From an uncultured Ruminococcus sp. (GTDB lineage Bacteria; Bacillota; Clostridia; Oscillospirales; Ruminococcaceae): a stretch of DNA of 64,000 bases. Numbering within the stretch: the stretch's first letter is position 1; each line of letters starts with the position of its first letter. The position numbers were made by a program, and so were the translations under genes. Below are positions 8,601-19,400 of the stretch, piece after piece. The stretch spans positions 62,001 through 126,000 of the forward strand of contig CAJTWE010000001.1 of NCBI GenBank assembly GCA_910579955.1, read 5' to 3'. The notes below the pieces were generated by a model. The model was given only the letters and a program-made list of their open reading frames with translations, had not been told where the DNA came from and searched no databases.

Positions 8601-9368
8601 ATGAAAGATACACTTATTATCGGCGGTCAAGAATTTAATTCACGTTTTATTCTTGGCTCAGGAAAATATTCGTTGAATCTTATTGAATCAGCTGTAAAAG
8701 ACGCAGGAGCAGAAATAATAACTCTTGCCGTACGTCGTGCAAATACAAAGGAAAAAGAAAATATACTCGACTTTATTCCGGAAGGTGTTACTCTTTTACC
8801 AAACACATCTGGAGCGAGAACTGCTGATGAAGCAGTACGAATCGCAAGACTTGCAAGAGAATTAGGCTGCGGAAATTTTGTAAAAATCGAGATTATGCGT
8901 GATACAAAATATTTGCTTCCAGATAATCAAGAAACCATCAAAGCTACGGAAATACTTGCAAATGAGGGTTTCGTTGTAATGCCTTATATGTATCCAGATC
9001 TTAACACTGCAAGAGATCTTGTAAATGCAGGTGCAGCAGCTGTAATGCCGCTTGCCTCCCCTATCGGTTCAAATAAAGGACTGGCTACAAAAGATTTTAT
9101 ACAAATACTTATTGATGAAATTGATTTGCCGATTATTGTAGATGCCGGCATAGGTAAACCATCTCAAGCCTGCGAAGCTATGGAAATGGGTGCTGCTGCC
9201 ATTATGGCTAATACTGCTCTTGCAACAGCAGGCGACCTCCCGCTTATGGCAAGTGCATTCAAACAGGCTATCGAAGCTGGCAGAAAGGCGTATCTTTCAG
9301 GACTGGGACGAGTGCTTACAAGAGGAGCAAGTTCTTCTGATCCACTTACAGGATTTCTTCATGATTGA
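8601..9368 (+). CDS. thiG: Thiazole synthase ThiG
   Basis: A 255-residue TIM-barrel enzyme that builds thiazole phosphate from deoxyxylulose 5-phosphate, dehydroglycine and ThiS thiocarboxylate. Family signatures are the N-terminal FNSRFILGSGKY, the VKIEIMRD...LLPDN segment, and the phosphate-binding region MPLASPIGSNKGL. Length is typical. The ATG at 8601 follows GAGGAG; the 13 extra upstream codons in frame would overlap thiF and look unlike ThiG. It is followed by thiH, whose product supplies the dehydroglycine that ThiG uses. Confidence 0.96.
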   Translation: MKDTLIIGGQEFNSRFILGSGKYSLNLIESAVKDAGAEIITLAVRRANTKEKENILDFIPEGVTLLPNTSGARTADEAVRIARLARELGCGNFVKIEIMRDTKYLLPDNQETIKATEILANEGFVVMPYMYPDLNTARDLVNAGAAAVMPLASPIGSNKGLATKDFIQILIDEIDLPIIVDAGIGKPSQACEAMEMGAAAIMANTALATAGDLPLMASAFKQAIEAGRKAYLSGLGRVLTRGASSSDPLTGFLHD

Positions 9369-9379
9369 GGTGAAAACAA

Positions 9380-10633
9380 ATGGATAATCAATACTTTATA
9401 GATAGTAAGCATTTATCAAACAAAGCTCTGGACAAGAAACACAAACTGGAAAACGATCCGTCTTTTCGTACAAATCATATGGAATATCTTCCTGAAATGG
9501 AGCAAATAGATTCTGATATAATGGACAAGGTTTTATTTGAAATGAATAATTTTGATTATTCCAAATATACAGGAAATGATGTTCTTGCCGCACTACAGCA
9601 TGATACATGTTCTATTGAAGACCTTAAAGCGCTGCTATCACCGGCAGCAGAACCTTATATTGAACAAATGGCACAAAAAGCAAAATTTGAAACCGAGAAA
9701 CATTTCGGAAACACTGTATACCTTTTCACGCCCCTTTATATTGCCAATTACTGTGAAAACTACTGCGTCTACTGCGGATTCAACTGCTATAATCACATTA
9801 ATAGAATGAAGCTGACTTTTGAGCAGATAGAGCGTGAAATGAGTATCATCGCAAAGTCTGGAATGGAAGAAATTCTTATTCTGACAGGTGAAAGCCGCAG
9901 CATGAGCGATTTGGAATATATCGGAAAAGCCTGTGAGCTTGCAAAAAAATATTTCAGAATGGTAGGCCTTGAAATATACCCTGTAAATACTGAGGAGTAC
10001 CGCTATCTTCATGAATGTGGTGCTGATTATGTAACGGTATTTCAGGAAACTTATGACACTGTACGCTATGAACAGCTTCATTTGATGGGAAGAAAACGTA
10101 TTTTTCCATACCGCTTTAATGCACAAGAAAGGGCTTTGCGAGGCGGTATGAGAGGCATTGCTTTTTCAGCATTATTAGGTTTATCCGATTTCAGAAAAGA
10201 TGCATTAGCAACCGCACTACACGTATACTGGCTACAGCGTAAATATCCTCATGGAGAAATGTCTCTTTCATGTCCAAGACTTCGTCCAATAATAAACAAC
10301 GATAAAATCAATCCACTTGATGTTCACGAAAAGCAGCTTTGCCAAATAATATGTGCTTATCGAATATTTCTTCCATTTGCAGGAATCACAGTTTCATCAA
10401 GAGAAAGCGAAAGCTTTAGAAATGGCATTGTAAAAATTGCTGCTACAAAGGTTTCTGCTGGTGTTTCAACAGGAATCGGTGACCATGAAAGCAAGTATTC
10501 CGGCAAGGAACAGGAAACCGAAAAAGGTGACGAACAGTTTGAAATAAATGATAACCGCAGTTTGGAGAAAATGTATTCAGATATTGCAGCAGAAGGATTA
10601 CAACCCGTTATGAATGACTATCTGTACCTTTAA
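9380..10633 (+). CDS. thiH: 2-iminoacetate synthase ThiH (radical SAM)
   Basis: A 417-residue radical SAM enzyme that cleaves tyrosine to dehydroglycine (2-iminoacetate) and p-cresol. The [4Fe-4S] motif C-x3-C-x2-C is at residues 125-132 (CENYCVYC), preceded by the family's YIANYC approach. The C-terminal half carries the biotin and thiamin synthesis-associated (BATS) region. The choice of ThiH over the oxygen-dependent ThiO fits an anaerobe. GAGGTG lies at the thiG stop, 11 bases upstream of the ATG. The operon order thiG-thiH supports the assignment against related tyrosine lyases. Confidence 0.95.
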   Translation: MDNQYFIDSKHLSNKALDKKHKLENDPSFRTNHMEYLPEMEQIDSDIMDKVLFEMNNFDYSKYTGNDVLAALQHDTCSIEDLKALLSPAAEPYIEQMAQKAKFETEKHFGNTVYLFTPLYIANYCENYCVYCGFNCYNHINRMKLTFEQIEREMSIIAKSGMEEILILTGESRSMSDLEYIGKACELAKKYFRMVGLEIYPVNTEEYRYLHECGADYVTVFQETYDTVRYEQLHLMGRKRIFPYRFNAQERALRGGMRGIAFSALLGLSDFRKDALATALHVYWLQRKYPHGEMSLSCPRLRPIINNDKINPLDVHEKQLCQIICAYRIFLPFAGITVSSRESESFRNGIVKIAATKVSAGVSTGIGDHESKYSGKEQETEKGDEQFEINDNRSLEKMYSDIAAEGLQPVMNDYLYL

Positions 10634-10643
10634 GGAGAACATT

Positions 10644-11276
10644 ATGAAACTTGATACAACATTATATTTTATCACTGACAGTACAGGAGTTTCTGATGGA
10701 AAATTTCTTAGAACTGTTGAAGAGGCATGTAAAGGCGGCGCAACAATCATTCAGATCCGTGAAAAGGATAAAACAACAAGAGAATATCTTGAGCTTGCTG
10801 AAAAAACTCATCAAATAACTCTAAAATACAACATTCCTCTTATTATTGATGACAGAGTTGATATAGCACTAGCTGTCAATGCTGAGGGAGTACATGTAGG
10901 ACAGTCTGATATGCCCGTGGATATTGCAAGGAAACTTATGGGAAAAAATAAAATTGTGGGGGCAACTACTAAAACCGTTGCACAAGCAGTCGAAGCCCAT
11001 GAAAAAGGGGCGGATTATCTTGGCGTTGGAGCTATATATCCTACTACTACTAAAGTTAAAACTATTATCACATCAGTGGAAACACTATGTGATATTGTAA
11101 AATCTGTACCAATAAATGTAAATGCCATAGGTGGACTTAACAAGGATAATATTTACGTTTTGCAAGGCAGTGGAATAGATGGAATTTGCGTCGTTTCGGC
11201 GATCATGAAATCAGACGACCCACAATATGCCACAGCACAGCTAAAAAAAGCTTTCCTTGAATTATCCAATAAATAA
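10644..11276 (+). CDS. thiE: Thiamine-phosphate synthase ThiE
   Basis: A 210-residue TIM-barrel enzyme that joins HMP pyrophosphate and thiazole phosphate to give thiamine phosphate. Visible signatures are ITDS near the N-terminus, IQIREKD, the HVGQSDMP loop, and the pyrophosphate-binding GVGAIYPTTTK. Length is typical. The ATG at 10644 follows AAGGAG; an earlier in-frame ATG at 10614 would overlap the end of thiH. A 70-base gap with a hairpin separates it from thiD. Confidence 0.94.
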   Translation: MKLDTTLYFITDSTGVSDGKFLRTVEEACKGGATIIQIREKDKTTREYLELAEKTHQITLKYNIPLIIDDRVDIALAVNAEGVHVGQSDMPVDIARKLMGKNKIVGATTKTVAQAVEAHEKGADYLGVGAIYPTTTKVKTIITSVETLCDIVKSVPINVNAIGGLNKDNIYVLQGSGIDGICVVSAIMKSDDPQYATAQLKKAFLELSNK

Positions 11277-11283
11277 TAATATC

Positions 11284-11316
11284 AGCGTCAGCTTGGGGGC
11301 ACCACCTGCTGTCGCT
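11284..11316 (+). ncRNA. Intercistronic hairpin between thiE and thiD
   Basis: AGCG-t-CAGC (11284-11292) pairs with GCTG-t-CGCT (11308-11316) with one symmetric T/T mismatch and a GC-rich top. No T-run follows, so it is not a simple terminator. It could mark RNA processing or adjust thiD/thiC expression. Confidence 0.45.
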
Positions 11317-11346
11317 TAATAAAAATAATGCCAAAAGGAGAATTTT

Positions 11347-12153
11347 ATGAAAACAGCATTATCAATCGCAGGAAGTGACTCCTGCGGAGGCGCCGGTATT
11401 CAGGCAGATCTGAAAACTATGACAATGAACGGTGTATACGCAATGACCGCAATTACTGCTCTCACTGCACAAAACACCACCGGTGTCAAAGGAATTTACG
11501 AGGTATCTCCAGAATTTTTATCAAGTCAAATAGAAGCCATTTTTGCAGATATTTATCCGGATGCTATAAAGATCGGTATGGTCTCTTCTGCTGAACTAAT
11601 TAAAACCATAGCATTACAGCTAAAAAAGTTCAAAGCGAGAAATATTGTATTAGATCCTGTTATGGTCGCTACAAGCGGTTCAAGACTAATTGATAAAGAA
11701 GCAGTTGAGGTTCTCAAATCTCAGCTTATTCCAATTGCAGATGTTATTACTCCAAATATTCCAGAGGGCGAAATTTTAGCAGGAATAGAAATTAACAGCC
11801 GTAAAGATATGCTTGCAGCAGCGGAAAAAATAAGCAAAGAATCAGGATGCGCTGTACTTCTAAAGGGTGGACACAGTTTAAATGATTCTAATGACCTCCT
11901 TTTTAAAGATGGATGTGCAAAATGGTTTGAGGGTAAAAAAATAAACAATCCCAACACTCATGGAACAGGCTGCACACTGTCATCTGCTATTGCAGCAAAT
12001 CTTGCTAATGGATATACTCTTGAAATTTCCGTACAACGTGCAAAAGAGTATATTTCAGGTGCAATAAAAGCTGGTCTTGATTTAGGTAAAGGCTCAGGCC
12101 CAATTGATCATGCATATATTTTAAGACGAGACAGAAACTCAGGAGGTAAATAA
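11347..12153 (+). CDS. thiD: Hydroxymethylpyrimidine/phosphomethylpyrimidine kinase ThiD
   Basis: A 268-residue ribokinase-fold kinase that phosphorylates HMP and HMP phosphate to the pyrophosphate used by ThiE. It opens with the family signature ALSIAGSDSCGGAGIQADLKT and has the C-terminal catalytic anion-hole motif NTHGTGCTLSSAIA. AAAGGAG precedes the ATG. Its stop overlaps the thiC start by one base (TAATG). No salvage kinase (thiM) or thiamine-phosphate kinase gene is in this window. Confidence 0.95.
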   Translation: MKTALSIAGSDSCGGAGIQADLKTMTMNGVYAMTAITALTAQNTTGVKGIYEVSPEFLSSQIEAIFADIYPDAIKIGMVSSAELIKTIALQLKKFKARNIVLDPVMVATSGSRLIDKEAVEVLKSQLIPIADVITPNIPEGEILAGIEINSRKDMLAAAEKISKESGCAVLLKGGHSLNDSNDLLFKDGCAKWFEGKKINNPNTHGTGCTLSSAIAANLANGYTLEISVQRAKEYISGAIKAGLDLGKGSGPIDHAYILRRDRNSGGK

Positions 12154-13460
12154 TGGAAAGAAATTACACTACACAAATGGATGCAGCACGAAAGGGTATC
12201 ATTACTCCAGAAATTAAAAAAGTTGCTGAAAAAGAAAAAATGGATGTAGAAAAACTGCGTCAACTGGTTTCCTGCGGAAAAGTAGCTATACCTGCAAACC
12301 GTCTTCATACCTGCATTGAACCGGAAGGAATCGGATCAATGCTCCGCACTAAAATAAATGTAAATTTAGGCGTATCAAAAGATTGTAAGGATTACGACAT
12401 TGAAATGCAGAAGGTTATGTCCGCTGTAAATATGGGTGCAGAAGCTATTATGGATCTATCAAGCCACGGAAACACTCAGCCTTTCCGAAAAAAGCTTACA
12501 AGTGAATGTCCTACTATGATAGGTACTGTTCCAGTATATGACAGCGTAATTCACTACCAACGTGACCTTAATACACTTACAGCCAAGGATTTTATTGACG
12601 TAGTAAGACTTCACGCACAAGATGGAGTTGATTTCGTCACCCTGCACTGTGGTATAACACGCAAGACAATAGACCAGATAAAAAAACACAAACGTAAAAT
12701 GAATATTGTTTCAAGAGGCGGTTCTCTTGTATTTGCATGGATGTGTATGACGGGCAACGAAAATCCATTCTATGAATACTACGATGAAATTCTCGACATA
12801 TGTCGTGAATATGATGTCACGGTCTCTTTAGGTGACGCTTGCCGTCCGGGCTGCCTTGCAGATGCTACAGATGTTTGCCAGATAGAAGAGCTTGTGCGTT
12901 TGGGTGAACTTACAAAGAGAGCTTGGGAAAAAGACGTTCAAGTTATGGTAGAAGGTCCTGGACATGTTCCTATGGATCAAATAGCGGCAAATATGAAGGT
13001 ACAACAAACAATATGTATGGGCGCTCCTTTTTACGTTCTTGGACCATTAGTCACAGATATAGCACCCGGATACGATCATATTACAGCAGCTATCGGAGGT
13101 GCTATTGCAGCTATGAACGGCGCTGCATTTCTTTGTTACGTCACACCTGCCGAGCATCTTGCTTTGCCAAATGTTGATGATGTTAAACAGGGTATAATTG
13201 CAAGTAAAATTGCAGCTCATGCAGCAGATATAGCCAAAGGAATTCCGGGAGCAAGAGACATTGATGATAAAATGGGAGATGCACGTCATGCTCTTGATTG
13301 GAACGCACAATGGGAATGCGCTATTGATCCGGAAACTGCAAAGTCTATAAGAAAAGACCGCTCCCCTGAACATGATGATACTTGTTCCATGTGTGGAAAA
13401 TTCTGTGCTGTACGCAGTATGAATAAAGCCCTTAATGGAGAACATATTGATATCTTGTAA
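12153..13460 (+). CDS. thiC: Phosphomethylpyrimidine synthase ThiC (radical SAM)
   Basis: A 435-residue non-canonical radical SAM enzyme that converts aminoimidazole ribotide to HMP phosphate. The C-terminal cluster motif C-x2-C-x4-C is visible as CSMCGKFC. Other family blocks are MDLSSHGN, HCGIT and VMVEGPGHVPMDQI. The length matches the shorter bacterial ThiC form without the plant/enterobacterial N-terminal extension. AGGAGGT lies in the end of thiD; the reading frames overlap by one base. It closes the operon and is followed by a shared terminator. Confidence 0.97.
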   Translation: MERNYTTQMDAARKGIITPEIKKVAEKEKMDVEKLRQLVSCGKVAIPANRLHTCIEPEGIGSMLRTKINVNLGVSKDCKDYDIEMQKVMSAVNMGAEAIMDLSSHGNTQPFRKKLTSECPTMIGTVPVYDSVIHYQRDLNTLTAKDFIDVVRLHAQDGVDFVTLHCGITRKTIDQIKKHKRKMNIVSRGGSLVFAWMCMTGNENPFYEYYDEILDICREYDVTVSLGDACRPGCLADATDVCQIEELVRLGELTKRAWEKDVQVMVEGPGHVPMDQIAANMKVQQTICMGAPFYVLGPLVTDIAPGYDHITAAIGGAIAAMNGAAFLCYVTPAEHLALPNVDDVKQGIIASKIAAHAADIAKGIPGARDIDDKMGDARHALDWNAQWECAIDPETAKSIRKDRSPEHDDTCSMCGKFCAVRSMNKALNGEHIDIL

Positions 13461-13476
13461 AAATAAAATAAGTATA

Positions 13477-13520
13477 AAAATAAGAACTTGCCTTCATGAG
13501 ACAAGTTCTTATTTTGTTTT
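13477..13520. terminator. Bidirectional terminator between thiC and GH30 gene
   Basis: A perfect 14-bp stem (13477-13490 with 13502-13515) has A-rich and T-rich flanks, so it can terminate both converging transcripts. Confidence 0.85.
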
Positions 13521-13521
13521 A

Positions 13522-16383
13522 TCACTTTTTATCTGCTTTAAATACAGCCCTTACAAAGTTGTAAAGATGTGCATGAATACTGTTATCGCCGTGATAACCG
13601 CCGTTTACATAGTGCCAGATATGGGGAACTCCATTAGCTGTAAAGTTATTATGATAATTTTCAGGATTTGAGTAAACAACTGTGTCGTTGCTTCCTGCTG
13701 TAATAAATAACAGTGATGGAGCTTCTGCTTCTGAATTCCACTTAAAAGATCCGGTTACTCCGGGAGCAGGGCACATTGCTCCAACATAACCAAACAGATC
13801 TGAACGCTGCATACCAATAAGCAGTGCTTCTCTGCCACCCATTGAAAATCCTGTAATAGCTGTATTTTCTCTTCCTGTTTTTACACTATATGTACTTTCT
13901 ATATGCGGCATAAGATCTTTTGTAAGATCATTGATAAAGTTATCATATGCAGCATTATTTGCATCGTCCATAGCTGTGCAGTTTTCTTGTGTAGCACTTG
14001 AATAAATATATGGGAAAACTACTATCATATCCTCAGCTGCACCTTCGGCAATTGAATTGCCAATGATCTGACGTGTGTACATAGTTCCATTTCCCTTAAT
14101 AATCATTCTGTCCTGATTCTCCCAATATCCATGCATAACATAAAGCACAGGATATTTCTTATCTGTAGAATAATTTGCAGGAAGCAGAATATTATAAGGC
14201 TTATTACGGTTGCAAGTAGTTGAATAATATGTTCCAGACTTAACAGTTCCATACTGAACGCCTGCTTTTTCCTGTTTTGAATCAGCTGTTTCAAATTCCA
14301 CTACATTCGACTGAACCATTGGAGTATATTCAGACATTGTAAGCATACCTTTTTGTGGCTTTTCTGCAATGGTAAATTCCTTGATGATAGCACCAACATA
14401 TTTTTGAAGCTGAACAATATCGTTTATATCAACTACGTCATTTTGATTTACATCAGCTGCCATAGCTGAAATGCTATCAGAAAATCCTCCAACAATACCT
14501 GCTTTTGCGGCTGATACGTCAAAAATATTTATTCTGCCATCACAATTAACGTCACCATATGCAAATTTTATCTCCGCAGGTCCATCTACAATTGTACCAG
14601 CTACTGCGCCTATTGCTTCATCAATATAAAAATTACCGGAAGCGCTTTCAGCTTCAATGTAAATTACAAAATCCTTTCCGCCATCCGGAAGTTTAAATTT
14701 AGAATTTGCCAGCTGAACATACTTACCCTTAACAGCATTTGCCGAAGCAATTCGAGCAAATTTTGTCTCGCCACTTGAATCTGTATATTGAAGCGTCAAA
14801 GACATATTCTGAGTTGCTTCACCATCAAGATAAGCCGCACATACGCTAAAGCTATATTCGTTGCCTGCTTTAAAAACAGAACTCAAAGCTTTTTCTGCGC
14901 CGTTCCATGATGCAGTTCTATTCTGTACAAGCAGTGCTTCTTTATCCTTATAAGGTGTTCTGCCGCTGAGAATAACATTTGATCCTCCGTGAGCTGACCA
15001 ATCACATGTATCACCTTCAAATGTATCGTGGAAATAATATCCATCTTTATCAGGTTCAACTTCTTTTTCAGAAAGATTCACAACGAATGTTGAAACACTC
15101 TTTGCTGGAAGCTGTGCATAGAAGCTGCTGCCTGTAAATTCAAGATTTGCAGTTTTAGCAAGATTCTCATTGCCGGATGTTCTATAGCGATCAATATTTT
15201 TAATGGCATTGCCGCTGTTAACATCAAAATTCTGAGCATAGCCTGTATCACTCTTATTTACAGCTACAATAGTAACCTGATTGTCCTTTTTATAGGCAGA
15301 TACATAAACATCCTTTTCAGGCTGTTCAGTTGCATCAATTCTTACAGCACCCGGACGTACAAACTTGGAATACTGAGCCATGCAATATCCACGCTTAGAA
15401 ATCTTGCCATCTTCGGTCATAAGACCATAACCTCTACGAATGTACCACCATGTATAAGCACTCATATTACTTACTACCATGGCATTATGAATATTTTCAG
15501 AAACATCCAGAGCCTCAGGGAATCTATTGGCAGAATCTGCATCACTGTTTGGAACGTAAACCTCTGTCATCCAGATTTCTTTACCTGAATTTTCAAGATC
15601 AGGAAAATCCATCCAATCTCTCTGAGTACCATAAAAATGAGTTCCAAAAACATCGCAATTAGCCATAGCCTTACTATTATTTAATATTTTTCTATAAAAT
15701 TTCTTTCCGCCATCAGGAACCCATAAAGCATTCTCAGGAGCATACTGGAATGATTCTGGTGACATAAGTCTTGTACTAGTTATTCTATCACCGTAATTGG
15801 CAATGAAATCAGTAGTTTCATCAGTAGACCAATATGTCCATTCACTTGCGAAATCAGGCTCGTTTTGAACAGATATAGAGTACAGATCAACACCGTTATC
15901 TTTCATGTATTTTCCAAAATTGTTAAGATGATCTGCATATGCACCGTAATTAGATTTTGGAAGATGAAGTTTTCCCACCTTACTATCAGAATATTTCTCA
16001 GCAAGATTTGCCGGCGGTTCCCACGGAGAAGCAAAAACTGTAGCGCCGTTATCAGAAGCATACTTTGCTGTAGGAACAGCTAATTTCCACTGATTACTGT
16101 CTGGATTTACAAATATACGCAATACAGTAAGTCCTAATTCATTATCGCCATTGCCGAATGCAGTTTTTCTCTGTTCGTCTGTCAAATCTTTTCCGGTCCA
16201 CTCAGGATGATTCATTCCTCCAAATCCACGTATAGTCTGATATTCTTTTGAAGTATCAACAACACATACATCTGCTGCGGAAGCACTTTGATTCATAAGC
16301 GGAAGCATGCTGCATGTAAGCGTTACAGCTGAGGTAATAGCTGCCAAAGCTGATTTTATAAATTTACTTGAAAATAATCGCAT
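13522..16383 (-). CDS. Cellulosomal GH30 glucuronoxylanase - CBM22 - dockerin - CE1 esterase
   Basis: A 953-residue secreted bifunctional xylan enzyme. Signal peptide to about residue 37. GH30 domain (about 40-437): acid/base Glu175 in SVQNEPD and nucleophile Glu274 in WMTEV; WYIRR (313-317) and the SKRGY...FVRPGAVRIDAT stretch match the glucuronic-acid-recognising subfamily 8, so appendage-dependent glucuronoxylan cleavage is predicted. CBM22-like module about 450-598 (ESWNGA-type core, here ASWNGA). Type I dockerin about 608-670 with two Ca-loop repeats (DVNCDGRINIFD, DVNQNDVVDIND). C-terminal CE1 esterase about 700-953: Ser847 in GFSMGG, Asp900, His931; feruloyl or acetyl esterase. AAAGGAG precedes the ATG. 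It is the second gene of the xylan operon, 98 bases after the GH10 gene. The dockerin sits in the middle of the protein rather than at an end. Confidence 0.93.
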   Translation of the reverse strand: MRLFSSKFIKSALAAITSAVTLTCSMLPLMNQSASAADVCVVDTSKEYQTIRGFGGMNHPEWTGKDLTDEQRKTAFGNGDNELGLTVLRIFVNPDSNQWKLAVPTAKYASDNGATVFASPWEPPANLAEKYSDSKVGKLHLPKSNYGAYADHLNNFGKYMKDNGVDLYSISVQNEPDFASEWTYWSTDETTDFIANYGDRITSTRLMSPESFQYAPENALWVPDGGKKFYRKILNNSKAMANCDVFGTHFYGTQRDWMDFPDLENSGKEIWMTEVYVPNSDADSANRFPEALDVSENIHNAMVVSNMSAYTWWYIRRGYGLMTEDGKISKRGYCMAQYSKFVRPGAVRIDATEQPEKDVYVSAYKKDNQVTIVAVNKSDTGYAQNFDVNSGNAIKNIDRYRTSGNENLAKTANLEFTGSSFYAQLPAKSVSTFVVNLSEKEVEPDKDGYYFHDTFEGDTCDWSAHGGSNVILSGRTPYKDKEALLVQNRTASWNGAEKALSSVFKAGNEYSFSVCAAYLDGEATQNMSLTLQYTDSSGETKFARIASANAVKGKYVQLANSKFKLPDGGKDFVIYIEAESASGNFYIDEAIGAVAGTIVDGPAEIKFAYGDVNCDGRINIFDVSAAKAGIVGGFSDSISAMAADVNQNDVVDINDIVQLQKYVGAIIKEFTIAEKPQKGMLTMSEYTPMVQSNVVEFETADSKQEKAGVQYGTVKSGTYYSTTCNRNKPYNILLPANYSTDKKYPVLYVMHGYWENQDRMIIKGNGTMYTRQIIGNSIAEGAAEDMIVVFPYIYSSATQENCTAMDDANNAAYDNFINDLTKDLMPHIESTYSVKTGRENTAITGFSMGGREALLIGMQRSDLFGYVGAMCPAPGVTGSFKWNSEAEAPSLLFITAGSNDTVVYSNPENYHNNFTANGVPHIWHYVNGGYHGDNSIHAHLYNFVRAVFKADKK

Positions 16384-16411
16384 TACTAAACTCTCCTTTA
16401 AGTGATATTAT

Positions 16412-16445
16412 GAGTCAGTCATGCCTTTAAAAGCATGACTGATTC
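16412..16445 (-). ncRNA. Intercistronic hairpin in xylan operon
   Basis: A 13-bp stem with one G-U pair (16412-16424 with 16433-16445) lies between the GH10/GH43 stop and the GH30 start. No U-run follows on the minus strand, so it is more likely an mRNA stability or processing element than a terminator. Confidence 0.5.
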
Positions 16446-16482
16446 ACAAATATGAGGTTTTATAAATAGGAATTAGCTAAAA

Positions 16483-19400
16483 TTATGAGAAGCTCCACCA
16501 ATCAATATCAGCCTGATCGCTGAATACGAATGTGAGATCCTTTGTACCGCTTACACTGTCAACAGGGACTTTAATTTCTGACATATTACCGCCAGCCGGA
16601 ATTTCAACGTATCCTATAGCTGTACCTGTTGTACCACCAGTACAAATCTTAATAACCGCACCACTTTTAGAAGAAGCTCTTACTGTTACAAAAGATGCGC
16701 CATTTCCAAACTCTGCGCCTTTAACCTTGATCCATTCGCCCTTTGCAGCGCTTACTGTTGTATCAGACAGACCGTTTACAGCAATACCTTTTGACTGATT
16801 GTACATTGTCTCAGCCTGTACTTTATTATATGGATTAAGAGTTTCAATCTGCTTAACACCAGTCATTGTACCAGTTACAGAAATTTTGCCGTCATTTGAT
16901 ACAGTAGCTGAATCAAGGTGTGTTGAACGATAGTTAAGACCTTTTCCGTCATTTACACCCATTCTTCTTTCAATTACACGGCTGTGATATAAGAGATAGT
17001 AGTTACCCTTAAACTCAACAAGTGAGTGATGATTATTTCCACCGCCGTCAAGCTGATAAGAAGCTGGATTTTTGAACATAACGCCCTGATATGTGAATGG
17101 ACCAAGCGGATTATCTGCTGTCATATAAGCAATTTCAGCATTGTTAAATCCATAAGGGTTTCCGCCTGTGCTCCAGTTTGTGCAATAAGAATAAACGTAC
17201 TTGTTGCCAACCTTAAGAATGCTTGAATCCTCAAAAAGATATGGAGGATTAATATTTTTTGGTGTTCCTACAATTGAAATCATATCATCGCCAAGCTGAA
17301 CACAACGTGCTGTGTCAGGATTAGCCTGCTTACCATCCGGAACGCCTCCTCCATAATAGAGATAAGCTTTACCGTCATCATCTACAAATACAGCCGGATC
17401 AAAGAGCCATGTAACATTACTGTTTGCTGTCTGTCTGTTTATAAGAGCATGACCCAAAGGATCAGTCCACGGACCGGTTGGGCTATCAGCTGTTACAACG
17501 CCAATACCACCTGCACTATCTGCAAAATAAAGGAAAAATTTATCCTTGCCGTTAATATTTTTCCAACAAGCATCCGGAGCCCATGAATATCCAGCCCATT
17601 TAGCAGGTCCTGTTGAATTTCTACCAGCAACCGGCATTGCACCATGATCTGTCCAGTTTACAAGATCAGCTGATGAATGACAGTTAATGGTCTGAACATT
17701 GTATGAGTTTTCCTGTAATTGTCCATCTTTATATTCAAATGCATCGTTTGTTGTATAAACATACATTCTGTCTTTATACACCATAAAGCCAGGGTCAGCG
17801 CCAAAACGTTGTGTATAAAGAACATTGTTTTCTCCGTCCTTTTTATAGCTTTCTGAAACGTTTACAGAAGCAAAAAGCTTCTCCATTTCTGCCTTGTTGA
17901 TAACCTTTTCAGCTACAGGGAATTTTGTGATAACATGAGCGATATACTGTTGCAGAAGCTTAATATCAGTTGTATCAAATACGCCGCTCTGATCGACATC
18001 TGCTGCTATTTTCCATGCGCTCTTTTCAAAACCATTCTTATATCCATTCTTTGCTTCACAAAGATCAAATATATTAATCTTTCCGTCGCAATTTACATCT
18101 CCGAGTGTGATCTTTACAGAAGGCTCTGCTCCTAGAATAGATGTTCCTGCTACAGCACCGATGACCTCATCAATATAGAAGTTATTCGTTGTTTCGGCTG
18201 TTTCAACATATAGGCGCATATTAGAAGCACCTTCTGGAATCTTATAGTTCTTATTTGCAAGCTGTACCCATTCGCCCTTAACGGCTGTGCCTTCTGCAAT
18301 TGTAGAATACTGTGTCTTGCCTGCTGCGTCAGTATACTCAAGCTTCATATAAAATGTATCTGTAGCAGCGCCATCAAAATACATAACATTTGAGCTAAAA
18401 CTATATTCATTGCCTGGAACAAATGCATTTGGATTTAGTGCTCTAGATGCTCCGTTCCATGACTCTGTTCTATCTTGAACAAGCAGAGATTCGCTTCCAA
18501 CAAAAGCTGTTCTTCCGCTTGTCAGTAGGCTTGATGCTCCTCTTGGTTCCCATGTGCATGTATCACCTTCAAATCCATCTTGGAAATACCAGCCAAAGTC
18601 ATTAGGCTTTATAGGTTCATCATTACCACCCTGATAATCATCTACCCATTCAGACTGTGGAACCATTCCCATAAGAGTTGTATATGCAAGCTTAGGCTGA
18701 TTGTTCTTATCATAAAGAAGTGCGTCGCTTCCAGCAATCAGCCATGAATTAGCATCATTTGGACCCCAAATGCAAACGGCTTTTACTCTACCATCAGATT
18801 GTGGATTCTTATTCCAATCCATAGCAGCTTGGAATATAGCCTTATATTTATTAGCCTGATCCTGAAGTGAATACTTTCCGCTTTCAAGGCTTATATCAAG
18901 CTCTGTTATTTGAACATCGCATCCAATAGAAAGATACTTTTTCATTGCTTCAATATATGAATCTGTACCTGCAAAGCCTGTAGCATTTGCCGGAACGTGA
19001 GACTGCATACCTACGCCGTCCAGAAGTCCTTTCTGATAGAGAGATTTACACATATTGTAAATGCAATCTCTCTTATGATCCCAATATTCATTGTAATCAT
19101 TGTAATAAAGGTCACACCCCTCAGGAGCATACTTTCTTGCATATGAAAATGCTTTTTCAACAAAGCTGTTGTTTCCATAAACAGATACCCAAGCTGATGT
19201 GCCGCCTGTTACATTATTATCACCGGCAACTCTTGAACCATCCTGTCCGTTATTGGTTCTGTTTGCATCATCGGATACGCACTCATTACATACGTCATAT
19301 GCATAAAGATCAAGAGTAGGATACTGCTGCTTAATTGCTGCAAATGTATTCTTAATATAGCTCTCAAGTCTCTGATCCATTATAGAAGAAGATACCCAAT

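Noticed and set aside
7750..13460. Missing thiM/thiL/tenA as evidence of a broken thiamine operon
   Set aside because: All genes needed to reach thiamine phosphate except general-metabolism enzymes are intact; the others are often encoded elsewhere.
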